A stretch of 64,000 nucleotides of DNA from contig OX578276.1 of the NCBI GenBank assembly GCA_951217055.1, positions 71,556,144-71,620,143 on the forward strand. Reading direction: 5' to 3'. Each line of letters begins with the position of its first letter. Positions within the stretch are counted from its first letter, which is position 1. The notes below the pieces were generated by a model. That model had not been told where the DNA came from and searched no databases. It was given only the letters and a program-made list of their open reading frames with translations. Below are positions 39,017 through 51,450 of this stretch, in pieces. The stretch is from Gerris lacustris. Taxonomy: Eukaryota; Arthropoda; Insecta; Hemiptera; Gerridae. Position numbers and translations under genes: made by a program.

Positions 39017-40659
39017 ACTAAATTGATGGATTTCTCTGAGATCATTTTTACGTTATAACTCTCACTGTAAAAGAAAGCACCAACAATAATACTAATAAAA
39101 TGTTTCCAGGAAAATACCAGAAGTTTAAACTATTTCTTTAGTTAAGACTTCAAATCGAATATCCTGTAAAAGATTACACAAATGGCTTATATTAATAAAA
39201 ACTTAATTCAAATCGAAATTGCCAACTAAAATTATTCCATTGAACTTGGTAATATAATAGCATAAGGGCATAATTATTATTCCGAATGCTTCATAACAAT
39301 TTATAATTTTACTACGTTTTTATTAGCTTGCATTCTTGTTTGTTTGTTTTATTTGTTTTGCCATATCCAATATTTACGCTATCTTCATTTTGACGGGTCT
39401 CAAATTTGTGATAGATAAACATTGAATGACAGCAAAACAGGAAATATCGATTATATTATTTATCGATTATATTATTTCAAATATATCGATGGCATGCTTT
39501 AGATTTGGTGTTGGGGAGATCCGTTGTACAAAGATTTATCCTTTTATAGGTTTAAAATCAGGTCTCTGGATGGTTGTCATTTATGTGAAGTAAATAAATT
39601 CGGAACTATTTTTTTATCGCTAACATTATATAGTATATAACAATAACAATTATATTATCAACATTACATACGATTCAACAGAAAATTAAAAAACGTAGTA
39701 TATAAAAAGTTATTTTTATCTTGAAATTATTGATGCATTAAAATTACCAACCGCTTATGTTATATTTTTAATTTGTAGAGTGGAAGTCTCTCCAAACATT
39801 TAAAGTAATAACAGTTCTGAATTCCTTCATAATCTTATAATTGTATTGGAAAAAGTAAGTTACAAAAGTAAGCAAATGAATGCTGAATAAGGATGAGTTG
39901 TTAAAACGATTCCTTGCTGAATTAATGAAGACCTTCACACTGAGGAAGGTCAATAGGGAAGGAAGGACCAAGGGTCACCGGCCCTTTGGCCAATTGACCG
40001 ATGTGTATTAAGATATTCTAATAGTGGCTTGGCTACCCCTCGAGAAGGGACCGGTAGATACAACCTAATGGCCCTGCTCCAAAGCGTCTAGAGCAGTTTC
40101 TCCCCTTGTAGTTCAGGACACCCTAACCTGGTCCTCAATGTCCCTTTCCTTTACTCATTTGATCCTTCCTTATTCTCATCCCTTCACATTCTATCTAGCA
40201 CCTCTTCCTTTCCTCACATCTTACTTTGTTACGCCTTCGCTTTCACACCCAATAATAGTAAAAGTATAAAAAAAAAGAGAACAGCTCTTTTTGAATGTAA
40301 AAGTATTAATGTAGGACATGAATTAGACTGGGCTTGTATAAGCATACAGAGATAAAAGCTTGGAAAACACTAAAAGACTAAGTTAATATGGTTGATGATC
40401 TTTAGTCACGTCTCTTAATCGATATGGATTAATGTTTCAATTTTCACACTTAAAGATCCATCAACTATATTAACATTTGAATTACAAAGGTGCTGACATC
40501 AACGTATTCTAAAAGACTTATCTAAAACTAAATTAAAGTAAAATTTAAAGCTTTAAAAAATACAATTTAGTATTTTAATGTGAATAAGGAAATAATTAAG
40601 CACACAAAAAATAATCTCAATTCACCTTTAATGGTTTAGAAATAATAATAAGTTTTTAT
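39017..40659. other. No gene recognised
   Basis: AT-rich. It contains a short tandem ATCGATTATATTATTT at about 39447-39478 and a hairpin-like pair (GTTGATGATCTTTA near 40392 with TAAAGATCCATCAAC near 40452). No coding sequence. Confidence 0.4.
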
Positions 40660-40665
40660 TTATAT

Positions 40666-40760
<95 letters not shown>
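40660..40760. repeat. (TA)n microsatellite, about 100 bp
   Basis: Nearly pure TA repeat with one phase slip (TATAATAT). Confidence 0.95.
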
Positions 40761-40762
<2 letters not shown>

Positions 40763-41125
40763 TTTATTAAAAGTTTAGTGTAAATTGTTATAACTCCACT
40801 TTAACTTTCAATAGTTTACTCTTTTCAGTATAAGTAAATACCGCTCTCTGAAAGCAGATATGAGTTGGTGTTTATTGTATACTGTAGCCTTCACTCCTGC
40901 TAGGTATAAGTGGCTATGTTTCCTATTATAAAGTATAGGCTTAGCAATTATTAAATGAAATACCTAAATATTTTTATTTCCAAAGCCTTAGGTTCAGGAC
41001 TATATTATACATAACTCATTCCATTACTAAGAAAATAACCTCATCCTAATCGTAGTTTGATAGTCTATATGTATATATCTAGCCAAAAAATCCTTAATTT
41101 TATTATTAGGCCGGATAGATAAATA

Positions 41126-41470
41126 ATTATTTTTGCTTCCGAGCTTACCTAAGGTAACGGAAGCTATAGGTAAAACATTTTTGGCTCCGTGTCTGTAGGT
41201 CTATCGCTCAATTTATTGCGAACCAACATATCTTAAAAGTAATATTTTATTTGAAATTAGGATGTTAGGTCATAATTAGCCCATTGTTGGCCCCACATAA
41301 CTTTTAACCTTCTTCACCCATTTTTTTTCTCATGAATTCACACCTATATTCAAAAGTGCTCATCGAATTTTTTATGATTTTTTTTACTTTGTCGAAAGTA
41401 GCCCCAGATTAATTTCAACCATCTAAAGTACCTACTTAAATTTTGCTAGATTGGTATTAATGTAAAAAGT
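41126..41470 (+). mobile_element. HINE-like element, family C, copy 6
   Basis: TTTTGCTTCCGAGCTTACCT, AAGGTAACGGAAGC (5' hairpin), CCGTGTCTGTAGGTC, GCGAACCAACATATCTTAAA, GATGTTAGGTCATAATTAGC and CCCATTGTTGGCCCC follow in family order. It ends near TTTTGCTAGATTGGTA; no 3' block is seen. Confidence 0.65.
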
Positions 41471-43779
41471 AAAATAATTTAAGCCTAATATAATTTACGC
41501 ATTATATAAGAACGTTCATCCTTCATATAATATGAGTTAACAAAACAAACTTAAATGAAATCAAGTTGATTTCAGTGATAGAAAATAGTAGTTTAAAACA
41601 TAATTTGCGTTTTGATGTTAAAATTAATAACCTCGGACAGGTGTTGAATGACACACACACACATACATACACGAAAACTGTTAAGGCCGGATTCGGTTTT
41701 CGGAATGTATGAATTGATAAATTTTGCAATTCTGGTCAATGTATATATACTTAAAAAACTTTAATTTCATATAAATATATATTAAAAAGTTTCAGTTAAT
41801 CCTTTCAACAACCAACAACCTAACCAAAAACAAAACACTCTATTTCTGTTAATTTTTTATACTTTTTATCTACATCTTATGTGAGCATCAGAATAAGAAA
41901 TGTTTGACGAATATAAAACTAAAAATTGCAAAGAACTAAGCATTGTCAATTATTGTAAACAGAGAGGTTTAAAAGGGTATATATGAAGCGGTGAATATGA
42001 GGGAGTTCAATTTATCATGCAGAGTGAGTTTGATTTAAAAGATGTTTGGTGTTTATAAACTGCTTTATAAACATAGGGGTGAGATTATTAATGATGCCAG
42101 AGTTAGCTCGAGGGCGAGATATGTGAATATATTACTATCTGAAGCAACATGCTACATACATCTACACCATATCTTAATCGTGTTTTAACTTGCAACAACT
42201 CAATCTAGTCTATCTTTCTCTCTACCTAAGACGAAATATCAACATTATCGTGTCTTATAAAGATAATCAACATCTCTCTAAATAAAATTTTCATAAATCA
42301 ATAAACTAAATTTACCTAGAATTTAATTGAATTGTTATTTTTATTTTAAGTATTGTAATGTCACGATTTACACACTATAGCGGAACGTGAACTAGAATGA
42401 ATTTATTTTAATATTTACACTAATAAAGTTTCATGTGACAATTAGATTAAAAAAAGTATTGTGAAAAATTAAAAAAAAATTAAAAAAGTATTGTGTCAAT
42501 TAGAGCACAATACTTCCCTCCCACCACGTTTCAGGTAATGAGGCTAGAAAGAGGAATCTTCTTTCTTCCTGCGAAGGTGTCAGACGTTCTCAATATCATT
42601 CTTTCACATCAGTGGGTCTCTATCGTTCAATTGAAGGTTTTGTTTCGAATTAAATGCTATATTATATTTGTTAACGAAACAGGCCTGGAAGCTCACGAAT
42701 AGATTAATTTATAAACACTTCACTTAGTTAGGTATCTGTTCTTCAATTTTCCTTCTCTTTTTTACTGTCCCCTTTTTATTTTATTATATAATTTCTACAG
42801 GTGTTTTCTGGGGGTAATAAAGTTATGTTAAATTCTTTAAAAAGTTATCTGTTCTTTTTTTAACCACCATATAACAAAATGTGAACATTTTTAATATTTA
42901 AGTGTCATGTCAGACAAGTATAGTGTAACCACAACACGTTGTAAGTAAGGTCACTTAAGTCCATAAAAATAGTTTAATAAAATAACTGTCTCTTATCTGT
43001 CACCTGGTGCATACGTAAGAGCCTAAACTAACTAATACTGTGATTTCAATAAAATTTTACGTACATCTTTAAAGTAAACCTACCCAGTGGTGAAAATTTT
43101 CAGTGTTTTGGTGGCAGCATCTTTACATATAGACTTTAAATTAACTTCGTTATCCTGGAAAAATCTAATTTCTGAGATATTGAACAAAAATATAAAAAAA
43201 TATTACTCCACAGGACAGGATTAAAAAATGTACAGATTGTTTTCGTATAATAAATAAAATAATTGTAATTGCTGATTTACAATAAAGTGTTAATAGTTTA
43301 TTTTATTACATCTTTAGAAATTTCAATAAATATTTGGTGAAAACAATTAATTTAAATAAATTGTTCATTTCAAACAGAGCTTGAAAGCAGACCTTTTTAC
43401 TTCTTATACCTATACTGTTTTAAGTTATCCCTATTATTTAATTAAATAATTCTTAATATAGTATACTCTTACCTATTGCCTATACATAATAAAAGTAATC
43501 GCTGAATTATTATCATTAGATTTAAACGTTATTAGTTAATGGTGTAAAAAATGTACCCAAATATTGTAGAAAAAAATTTAAATATAATTTATTGGAAAGA
43601 ATAAAAAATTTAGACAGGTAAGGTGTAAAAAGTTATTTGCTCTTGTAAAAGATACGGGTGAAGAAGAAAGCTTTGTTGTTAAGTTCATATTTTATATTCT
43701 CCAAGGAGGAAAAGTTAAAGAGTCGACTAGAATTTTTTTTCTTTATATTATATTATTTATAAAAAAACTTTTTTCTCAG
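41471..43779. other. No gene recognised; upstream flank of trh
   Basis: AT-rich sequence directly upstream of the probable trh leader. It contains a short CA/TA repeat near 41651. Promoter or enhancer content is possible but not visible to me. Confidence 0.4.
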
Positions 43780-44058
43780 GGAAAAATATTGTGTTAGTTT
43801 TGGAGTACGTAGTGTAGAAAGTTAGTTTTATGCTAATATTACCGTGTGAGACAGCCATTTTGGCAGGTAGGAGGGGGGTTTCAGGTGAGGCGTGGCTCCG
43901 GAGGGCGTCGGAGACTCCCGAGCCCCTCCGAAACATCCCGAACACGAGGGGAGGAATAAGCGGTCTCGGAAGACCCCAGTACCGAGAAAGGCCCCGTGCC
44001 GATAGCATACGTATTGTGCTTATAACAAAATGAATAACGAAACCTCGCGATCGGACCT
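43780..44058 (+). promoter_or_regulatory. Probable 5' UTR of trh
   Basis: A GC-rich stretch unlike the AT-rich surroundings runs from about 43850 into exon 1. A pyrimidine tract ending CTTTTTTCTCAG at 43768-43779 looks like a 3' splice site, so this may be the 5' part of an exon joined to an upstream non-coding exon. No TATA box or clear initiator was identified, and the true transcription start is unknown. Two upstream open frames occur here. Confidence 0.45.
43830..44033 (+). promoter_or_regulatory. Upstream ORF 1 of trh (67 codons)
   Basis: Open frame of 67 codons starting ATGCTAATATTACC. It is rich in Arg, Gly and Pro in its middle and resembles no family I know. Its TGA (44031-44033) overlaps the ATG of the next small frame in the sequence AATGA. 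It lies in the predicted 5' UTR and could limit translation of trh, or be chance in a GC-rich leader. Confidence 0.3.
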
Positions 44059-44062
44059 ATGA
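44030..44062 (+). promoter_or_regulatory. Upstream ORF 2 of trh (10 codons)
   Basis: ATG at 44030, ten codons encoding MNNETSRSDL, stop TGA at 44060-44062. The stop overlaps the trh ATG (44059-44061) as ATGA. The A at -3 (ACAAAATGA) is a favourable start context, better than that of the trh ATG (GACCTATGA). Overlapping stop and start codons are compatible with termination-reinitiation, but this is inference. Confidence 0.35.
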
Positions 44063-44258
44063 GTCGGGATCTAGTGGGTATGTTGCCGTATCACCAGGCG
44101 GCTATGGCTGCCGTGGCCGCAGCGGCTATGGACTACGGACCTCAGCGAACTTCGGCCGCCGTCCAACCTCCTCCTGGACAGCCTTTTCCTCATTCGTGGT
44201 TCGTACAGGCGGATCTCTGTGTACCCTTCAAGCACAATCAGAATCTTCTAGAACCAGG
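44059..44258 (+). CDS. trh: trachealess, coding exon 1 (N-terminus of bHLH-PAS factor)
   Basis: First coding exon of a trachealess orthologue, a nuclear bHLH-PAS transcription factor that in Drosophila acts with the ARNT-type partner Tango to specify tracheal and salivary duct fate. The exon encodes 66 codons plus two bases. Residues 8-16 read MLPYHQAAM, resembling the MLPYQAA start of fly Trh. They are followed by an Ala-rich stretch, a Pro-rich stretch, the block PFPHSWFVQADLCVPF (fly has a similar FTHSWMVPTQDLC) and LLEPG, which in fly leads directly into ILELRKEK. An in-frame TAA at 44035-44037 makes 44059 the first in-frame ATG, but the ATG at 44080 (residue 8) is the likely homologue of the fly start. 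The only junction that keeps frame with exon 2 is a GC donor after 44258. Orthology is from remembered family sequence, not a search. Confidence 0.9.
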
Positions 44259-45316
44259 GCATGTTTCTTTAATTATCACTTACTTTTTACCACGCTTTTA
44301 TTGCACGTCTTTTGTTCCTTTTTTTATAAATTTGTTTAAAATGATCAATTTATTCATTTGATAGTAAAATTATACTTTAAATATTTTGTTTTCAAAAATT
44401 TAATAAAAATATGCAAGTAAAAATGTATTTCATTATTTTTCTAAAGATTTGAAGATATATTTATTCTTGTTGAAAATGAATCAAGAGCAGATAAACGTAA
44501 CCCTTAAATAACGCTCATCATTCAACTGTTGTCCTATTATACCTATTTTCATTAATAATTATTGCATTGTAGTCATTATTAAACTAAGTGTTTTAATAAT
44601 TAAAATTCGTAAATAAAAATGATTATGTTCGACATTTAATCTCTACATTGTTTTATTTTAATATCTTTAAAATGATTCTAGTATTAAGAATAAGTTGAGG
44701 GTGTTGTTATAAGAATCAGAAACATGAATGAATTGATCCACTTGATATAAATTATGCTTTAAACTTTTAATTGGCATTTCCTTCTTTAATTGTTTTTTTT
44801 TTTTAAATATTTCTTATTGGTTTTATTTATTTATGTATAATAAAATGGGATTAATTTATTCTAAAATTATATTTTTTAAGCAACTTTATTTTATTAATAA
44901 ACTATCAACCTGCTATATTAAATGTGAAACCAATTTGGATTAATTATTTTTATTTTAATTATTGGGCAAATTCTAATATAGAATTCGATTTTAGATTATA
45001 GTTAATTTATAATTTACTTTTATGAATTCATTTTTCTTTTTGCCTCTAACTCATTTTTCTCATAGAAAAAAAAATATCAAAACACTAATTAAATGTATCT
45101 AAATATCGTGTGGTTCATATTATTAAAAAATAATTTTTACACACTCAATGTTTAAAAAAAAATCTTGAAAGCGCCATATTATATATATCTACCGCTTGTC
45201 GAATCTGACATGTTTATCAAAATGTGTAATTCTTACATCAAATGGATGTCAGACATTTAAATTTTAATTGCCACGAATTTTCTACAAGCTAGAGAATTAT
45301 AATGTTTTACAACATA

Positions 45317-45318
<2 letters not shown>

Positions 45319-45404
<86 letters not shown>
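45319..45404. repeat. (TA)n microsatellite in trh intron
   Basis: Pure TA repeat of about 86 bp. The open frame across it is not a gene. Confidence 0.95.
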
Positions 45405-45407
<3 letters not shown>

Positions 45408-45771
45408 CTCATTTATAAATGACACGAAAACATTTGATCAAAACATAATTTTCTGCATGAATGCATTTTGTAAAAATGCATTTAGTTTTTTCGCATATGA
45501 GCAGTTAGTATATGTACATATATCATCGTGTACGTACATAAAGCTATGTTCCATGTTCTCCAAGCGCGCTCTAACTACAACATGCAGCTAAATATTTACC
45601 GATATTTTCCGATCGGTTGTGATATAAAAAGATATGTAATTTTGTCCAAGCATATAATTTAATTATTACCTTCGCTGGAAGTTTGAGGATCTTTAATCAT
45701 TCCTTTACATATTTACAAAAATCATATTACGTTTTTTGTCTCTCTTGCGAATTTTATACCTTTAACGGGCA

Positions 45772-45813
45772 CTGATGATCTTATGGTGGCCCTGAGGCCG
45801 GAAGCTGACTCTA
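45772..45813 (+). other. Possible degenerate hammerhead-like core
   Basis: CTGATGA, then a possible stem GGCC-CTGA-GGCC, then GGAA. This resembles the CTGATGA...GAAA core found at Penelope-like element ends, but the usual GAAA is GGAA and extra bases separate the core from the stem. Low confidence. Confidence 0.25.
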
Positions 45814-48800
45814 GAATTTATTTTGTGGAGAGGCATTCGTTTTTATTATACTAGTGACATAAATTTACTTCCGAGCCGATTCTCCAAATAATTGTATCGT
45901 GTCTGATTTAAACATAATTTTGTATTGATTTAAACCTATTTATCACATTCTTGCTAATTTTTAAAATATTTTAATTCGAGATTTGTATTTCATGTTTCTA
46001 TTAATATTTCAACTTTTTTTTTTATTATTAGTTTTATAGAGAATATTGAACTAAAATTAACTGTACAACTAAATCATGTAGGTAATCTAAATAATTAAGT
46101 ATTTGCTACAATTGATCACACAAAGATTTTAAGTTCACTGTTAACGTCCTTTTTAGGTTCTATAATATAGATGTTAAGATATTTGTCAAAATTATTTTTT
46201 TTCTTAATCCAATTTCCTTGAAACCAATGACAAATCCTTAACAGTAATTATCTGGGATTAATTCCTAAAATGGAGATATTATTTGCATAAAAGTTATTTG
46301 ATCAATTAATGTACAAAGCAGCTAATACTCTTACAGATCCGCACATATACAGGATATATTATTAGCATACATCTTATCACACTGGGATGTATAAAACCGT
46401 TAGTAATCCTGCTGATCAGCACAAAAAGAAAAATATTCTATCTTGACGCGATAACTTGATTAAAAGCTCATAAAAGTGTCTATATTTCTACTTTTTAGTC
46501 CTCTTTTATAATAAATAAAGCTATATGAAGTATTTTGATTAAACGTCTCGAATGATATAAAATTAATACTGATGTTTATAAGTGAATTTTAAATACTTGC
46601 AAATTCAAGTAATCACATACTCATTCTCTTCAAATATTTTTATATTGTTTCTATAAATAGGTAAGTTTAAGTAAAAGTAAAAAGCGTTAAGACATCACGC
46701 ATCAATTAGACTTACACCTTTCCATAAAATTCGACTACTTCTAGTTTCATTTCAGTTACTCATTTTCATATCCATCGATTCCTATGGAAAAAACCCTCTT
46801 TGTAAATATATTATGTTGTGTCCAACAATATTTTTTTCCGCAGATTTTGGTATTTTTAAAAAAAAAAAAAAAAATTGTTCCTTTTTACATTCTATGAATG
46901 TCCGACACTTTTTTTTGCTAAAAAGTCAATCTGTTTTGTTTTTTTAATTGGTGTAATATTCCCTCACGCTTTAACAGTGGGTGTTGGAAAGGGTGTAAAA
47001 TATAAGACCAAGGGATATTTACACTTCTGCGTATGCAGATAATTGATGTTCCTTATTTGAAAGAACTTTAGGACAATTGGTCTTAACAGTAAATTAGATT
47101 AATGGACTATTTAAAAAAAAAAAATAAATAAATAAATACTACTAACTTAATCACAAAAACTAAGTGTCCGGCGTTCTTAAAATGTAAAATGGAAAAAAAA
47201 AACGACAAAAATCGGACAATATTTAAGGTTCAGCGAAATGACATCACAATAATTAGTTAATAATTAAGGCCATGCAAACTTTTTTTTTTAATGTTTATGT
47301 ATTAGGTATCTATTACAATAGTTATGTAGCTATTATATGTATCTGTTTTAAGTTATACCTAATAGTAGAAGACCTGACTAAATTCTCAAGATATTTCTGT
47401 TAAAAATTGCTTCCACAAAATAAATGTACCTAATGATTTTTTTTTTTAATTTTGCAAAATTGCATATTTTTAGGAGATCATCTGCAAATAAAAATATTAT
47501 TATATTCTATATTCCACTCTTTTACAACTTTTAGAAAGTTTTGCATTATTGCTTATAATCATTGATTTAATCAGGTAATAGGTTAATACAAGTTGGCAAC
47601 TAAAAGAGGTTATCTGTATTAAGTTGCCTGAATGACTAAAAGAAACCATTGTTAGTTAGTAAGACATGAAAGTTGAAACAATAGGTAAAGTAATTGACCA
47701 ATGGGATGGCTAGTTAGTGGTATTAGCATATAAAACCCCCTGCGGGCTCTTCCCTCTTCAGCCCGCCTCATTCTTAACCCTACCACTCCTGTCTAAACAC
47801 TTTAAACGCTCTCTTCATATCTCTTGGATAAATACTTTAACATAATATATAACACTTTACCTGTAGTGTTAATTTCAACTTAATTATTTAAATAAGATTA
47901 ATGTAAATTAGTTAAAAGCTTTTGAATTCTTCACGAGCAGAAGTAAGAAAAGCTTTATTTAAGTAGCATACTCGTATTTAACTTCTACAAGAATTATGAC
48001 ACGAATGGCGTCTACCGCCTTAATATTAGGGTTAAAATTTTCTCAAATATATCGGAATTAAAATGATCAATTTAATCATAATGTAATGGATTAATGCTTG
48101 TTTTAAATAAGCTCTAGATATTTTAAGTATCAATTTATGTATCATTATAATTCGCTGTATAAATATTTCTTCCAAACATACTGAAGATAATAGAAGTATT
48201 GTTATCATTCTGAAAAACGATTTAATCTTTCGCCAATAATTATGGCGCAATATTTTTAAAGAAAGCTCATCCGTTTCAGATTCATATAAAAACATTTTAT
48301 ATGTACATAGATTGAGCCTATAAGGAATAATAATGTCCTACTATAATGATTTAAAATATTCATTAACAAAATTTGAAGTTGCCAACAAAGTGTTGAAGTT
48401 CCCTAATCTGTATCTCGAGTTGTACATAAGACATATTTATACTAAAAGTGGACGTTTGTTTTAATAAGTATCCTTAAGATGAGCAGAAGAAATATTTATG
48501 ATTAAATGCTGTCAAAGGTTAAATGTCCTTTGGGAAATCAAAGGGTCGTTTCCTCCCCAAGAAGTTTGTCTTCTTCCTCAACCATTCACTACCTTCTCTT
48601 CTTCAGCTTCACATCATCAACTGGACGCTTCCCTTTATAGAAATAAAGAAAACCCTTTCCCCTTCTCTGTGACTAATCATTTTACACTTCTTACAATCAA
48701 TTTAGCTAAGAATTCGAACTCCTAATTAAATTAATAGCGTTTTTAAAAGAACGGAAAACAAATACATTTTTAGTTAATTTACGTAATATTTTAAATTTCT

Positions 48801-49995
48801 AGATGTTCAGTTGGCCACACAGAAGTTTATGTTAAAAGCATAAAAACTTTTCAAAGTATAAGAATGCAGTGTTTGAATGTGTAATATTTTAATAAAATAT
48901 ATTCCATATTATTTTTATTTAGTTTTATAATTAATGAAAGTACTTTTCAATTCATGGTGCTTAATGCAACTAAAAGTAAATGCTAGACTTTCTATTAAAG
49001 TACTGTAAAGCAGGAGAGATTTGAGTAAATACCTATATAGGTCTAAACCAATAAGCAACATAAATTATTAAATCATATTCATTCACTTCAACTATATACA
49101 TTTTTTTTTACTCTTTACTGCTTTCAGTAAATTCCTTAAAATTTTCGTAATATGAGGGGTGAGATGAAAGGTTTTAGATAGGTTACCCAAAAATAAAACT
49201 CCAGTGGGCTAAAAGAAGAGTGCGAAGGAAACTGGTAGAGAAAAGTTTGTATTGGGCATGGGGTAAGTTAGAGTGTCTTATCGTCTGATAGTAACGAGCC
49301 TCGGATACTGGAAGTATTTCACCGCGTGTGTAGGTGTATGTAAGGTTTAGCCGATTCCCCAGGGAGCCTTAGAACCCTGGAAGGCACGTTACCCCCGGGG
49401 CGCTAACCCAATCACTGGGCCCTTCACTCACTATAGCTACACATCATCTCGACCCCACGGCTACTTACCTACTGCCGGACAATATTTCACTTTAAGGCCG
49501 GCTGCCGGAGGGGCGGCGTTTTATGATAAATTCAATTCCTGGCCATCCTAATAAAGCTGCAGTGTACAGTGGAAACCACTCCCTTCGCAGTTTATCCGCA
49601 TCGAGCGTGACCTCCTACCTCCAACAGCTAAAGTAGAGAACCAACTCAGAAAGGAGCTGAAATCCCCCCGACTTTTTTGACCCCAAGATTTCACTTTTCT
49701 CGCCTCAAATCTTCTTTTTATAGACAAGCCGATTCTCATTTGAAAATATTTCTAATTAATGTAGGTACACACTATTATCATAAACATTTTTTATTGTTTA
49801 CAATAATAAATTTATTAATGGTTTATATTTGAAATTGTTCTGCGAAATTGCTTTGTTCCTTTGTCTCCAGTGCTTAATTAATCTATCGCATACAAATTTT
49901 TTTATTTGGTTTGATGCTCTTAAGAAAACACAATATATATAATAACATATATAAATACAAATAAAATGTTTAAAGAGCCAACTTATTAAACTCAA
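45814..49995. other. Intronic sequence, nothing recognised
   Basis: AT-rich intron sequence with T and A runs. A balanced patch at about 49300-49720 has no recognisable content. Candidate regulatory DNA only by position. Confidence 0.4.
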
Positions 49996-50026
49996 CCTAG
50001 CGTCAGCCGCATGTGGCTGACGCTAG
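49996..50026. repeat. Perfect hairpin, 13-bp stem
   Basis: CCTAGCGTCAGCC, a short loop GCATG-type spacer, then GGCTGACGCTAGG. It lies about 140 bp before the MADF fragment and may be the terminal region of the element that carried it. Confidence 0.75.
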
Positions 50027-50163
50027 GCTGATCTGGCTGTACCAGTTCCAGAGCAGTGTAGACGCAAACGCGAAGGAGAACGGGTATCGTTATATTGTGA
50101 AAAAGTGCCTAGTTTAATACTTATTCTATTGTTATTTTTCGAGGTTTTTTAATCAAATCAGTT

Positions 50164-50346
50164 ATGTCGGATAAAGTACTGTTTACAGTCGAGGAAGATA
50201 GAAAGTTGGTGGATATTGTTTCAAAATGTTCTGTTATTTATGATTTATCCTTACCTTTAGACAAAAATCAAACTGTGAAGGAAAATGCATGGAAAGAAAT
50301 AGCTGAATCAGTAATCGAGAATGTAGCGAAACTGCGTTGTGTTTAG
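50164..50346 (+). pseudogene. MADF-domain protein fragment (probable PIF/Harbinger-type remnant)
   Basis: 60 codons. FTVEEDRKLVDIVSKCSVIYD followed by KENAWKEIAESV is the first half of a MADF (Myb/SANT-like) DNA-binding domain. Such proteins occur as stand-alone transcription factors and as the second protein of PIF/Harbinger transposons. The frame stops before the expected C-terminal Cys-Lys-Arg-Trp block of the domain, so it is truncated or interrupted. The nearby hairpin and the position inside an intron favour a transposon relic. It could also be the first exon of a host gene, but no donor site was obvious. Confidence 0.55.
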
Positions 50347-50525
50347 CCTGAAATATTCTCTAACTTTTTTGGCATCTTTCAACAAGTGCCGATTGATAAG
50401 TGTCTCAAAACAACCTTCCTCAATCCTTGATTTGAAAATATAGGGTGTGCAGCATTACCCTGACTTAGTTGCAATAAAATTTCTTCGTCTTCAATCTCTT
50501 TTAAGTGCAAAAATAGAAAAGCATT

Positions 50526-50760
50526 CCTGGACATCTTCAGGTCTTGATCTGGACTATCCGGAAATTAACATCTATAGTAGGTATATAAACAAAAACAATT
50601 AAAAAATTGGAGTTATCGTTACAATACAACTCTCCCATTTCATTGTTAACGAGTTACTCCAGTTTGTGAATTGTTTTTGTTTATATACCTACTATAAAAG
50701 TTAATTTCCGGATAGTTCAGTTCAAGGCCTGAAGATGCCCAGGTATGGGCGAAATAAAGC
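50526..50760 (+). mobile_element. Penelope-like element remnant with hammerhead-like core
   Basis: Two inverted arms of about 75 bp flank a short centre: CTGGACTATCCGGAAATTAA and AGTAGGTATATAAACAAAAA on the left and their inverses on the right. The right arm ends with CTGAAGA (50729-50735), stem GCCC-AGGTAT-GGGC and GAAA (50751-50754). That order is the conserved core of the hammerhead ribozymes described at the ends of Penelope-like retroelements. Truncated, inverted copies are common in that class. There is no reverse transcriptase here. Confidence 0.55.
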
Positions 50761-51450
50761 TAATAAATGAATTAAATGAAAATAATTATCTTACTTGTCA
50801 TCCCTAAAGACCTACAAAAAAATACGATTTATTTATTATTTATAAGTATAAGTAGTAAAGATTTTTAATTACATATATGAAATTATAAATATTATGATTT
50901 AGACAGTTTCTATTATCTACATTTTTATCTTGTTCTCATTAATGTTTTAAGAATTATGACATAACATTTTAGTAATTGACATGATATCATGCCAATTTTG
51001 AATAAACAATTAAGGATATAATTAATCTATAGATCTTCCTGCTGCCTCGCGTCTGGAAGTTGCTAATGACTCTCAACATGAGCAACTTCCTTGAGAATGA
51101 TCTCTGTAATGGGTTCGAAACCTCGGGATTCACACTATATATATCTCTGACGCGGTCTGCTTCGGAAGATCTAGACTTATTAAACTCTGGCCGCGGATTC
51201 CTTTACTTGTAGAAGTATGGATTTAAATAATTATTTTAGTAACACAATTTTATAAATTTTGTTATTTATAACGATATAGTCATGAGTCATGATAATAAAT
51301 TAATTTATTACTAACGATACCATAATCTTGATTAGTAAACAAATATTAAATAACCGTAACACGTAGGTTTTTTTTATCTCCGTCATTAGGGTAGGGTTTT
51401 AGCTTTGGGCTTAATTTATTTCTTAAAGACAAAGTTGCAAAAAATGTCCT
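50761..51450. other. Intronic sequence, nothing recognised
   Basis: AT-rich with a short balanced patch near 51040-51200. No element recognised. Confidence 0.4.

Noticed and set aside
44263..44264. GT donor four bases after the chosen GC donor
   Set aside because: Joining there shifts frame and gives a stop within the first codons of exon 2.
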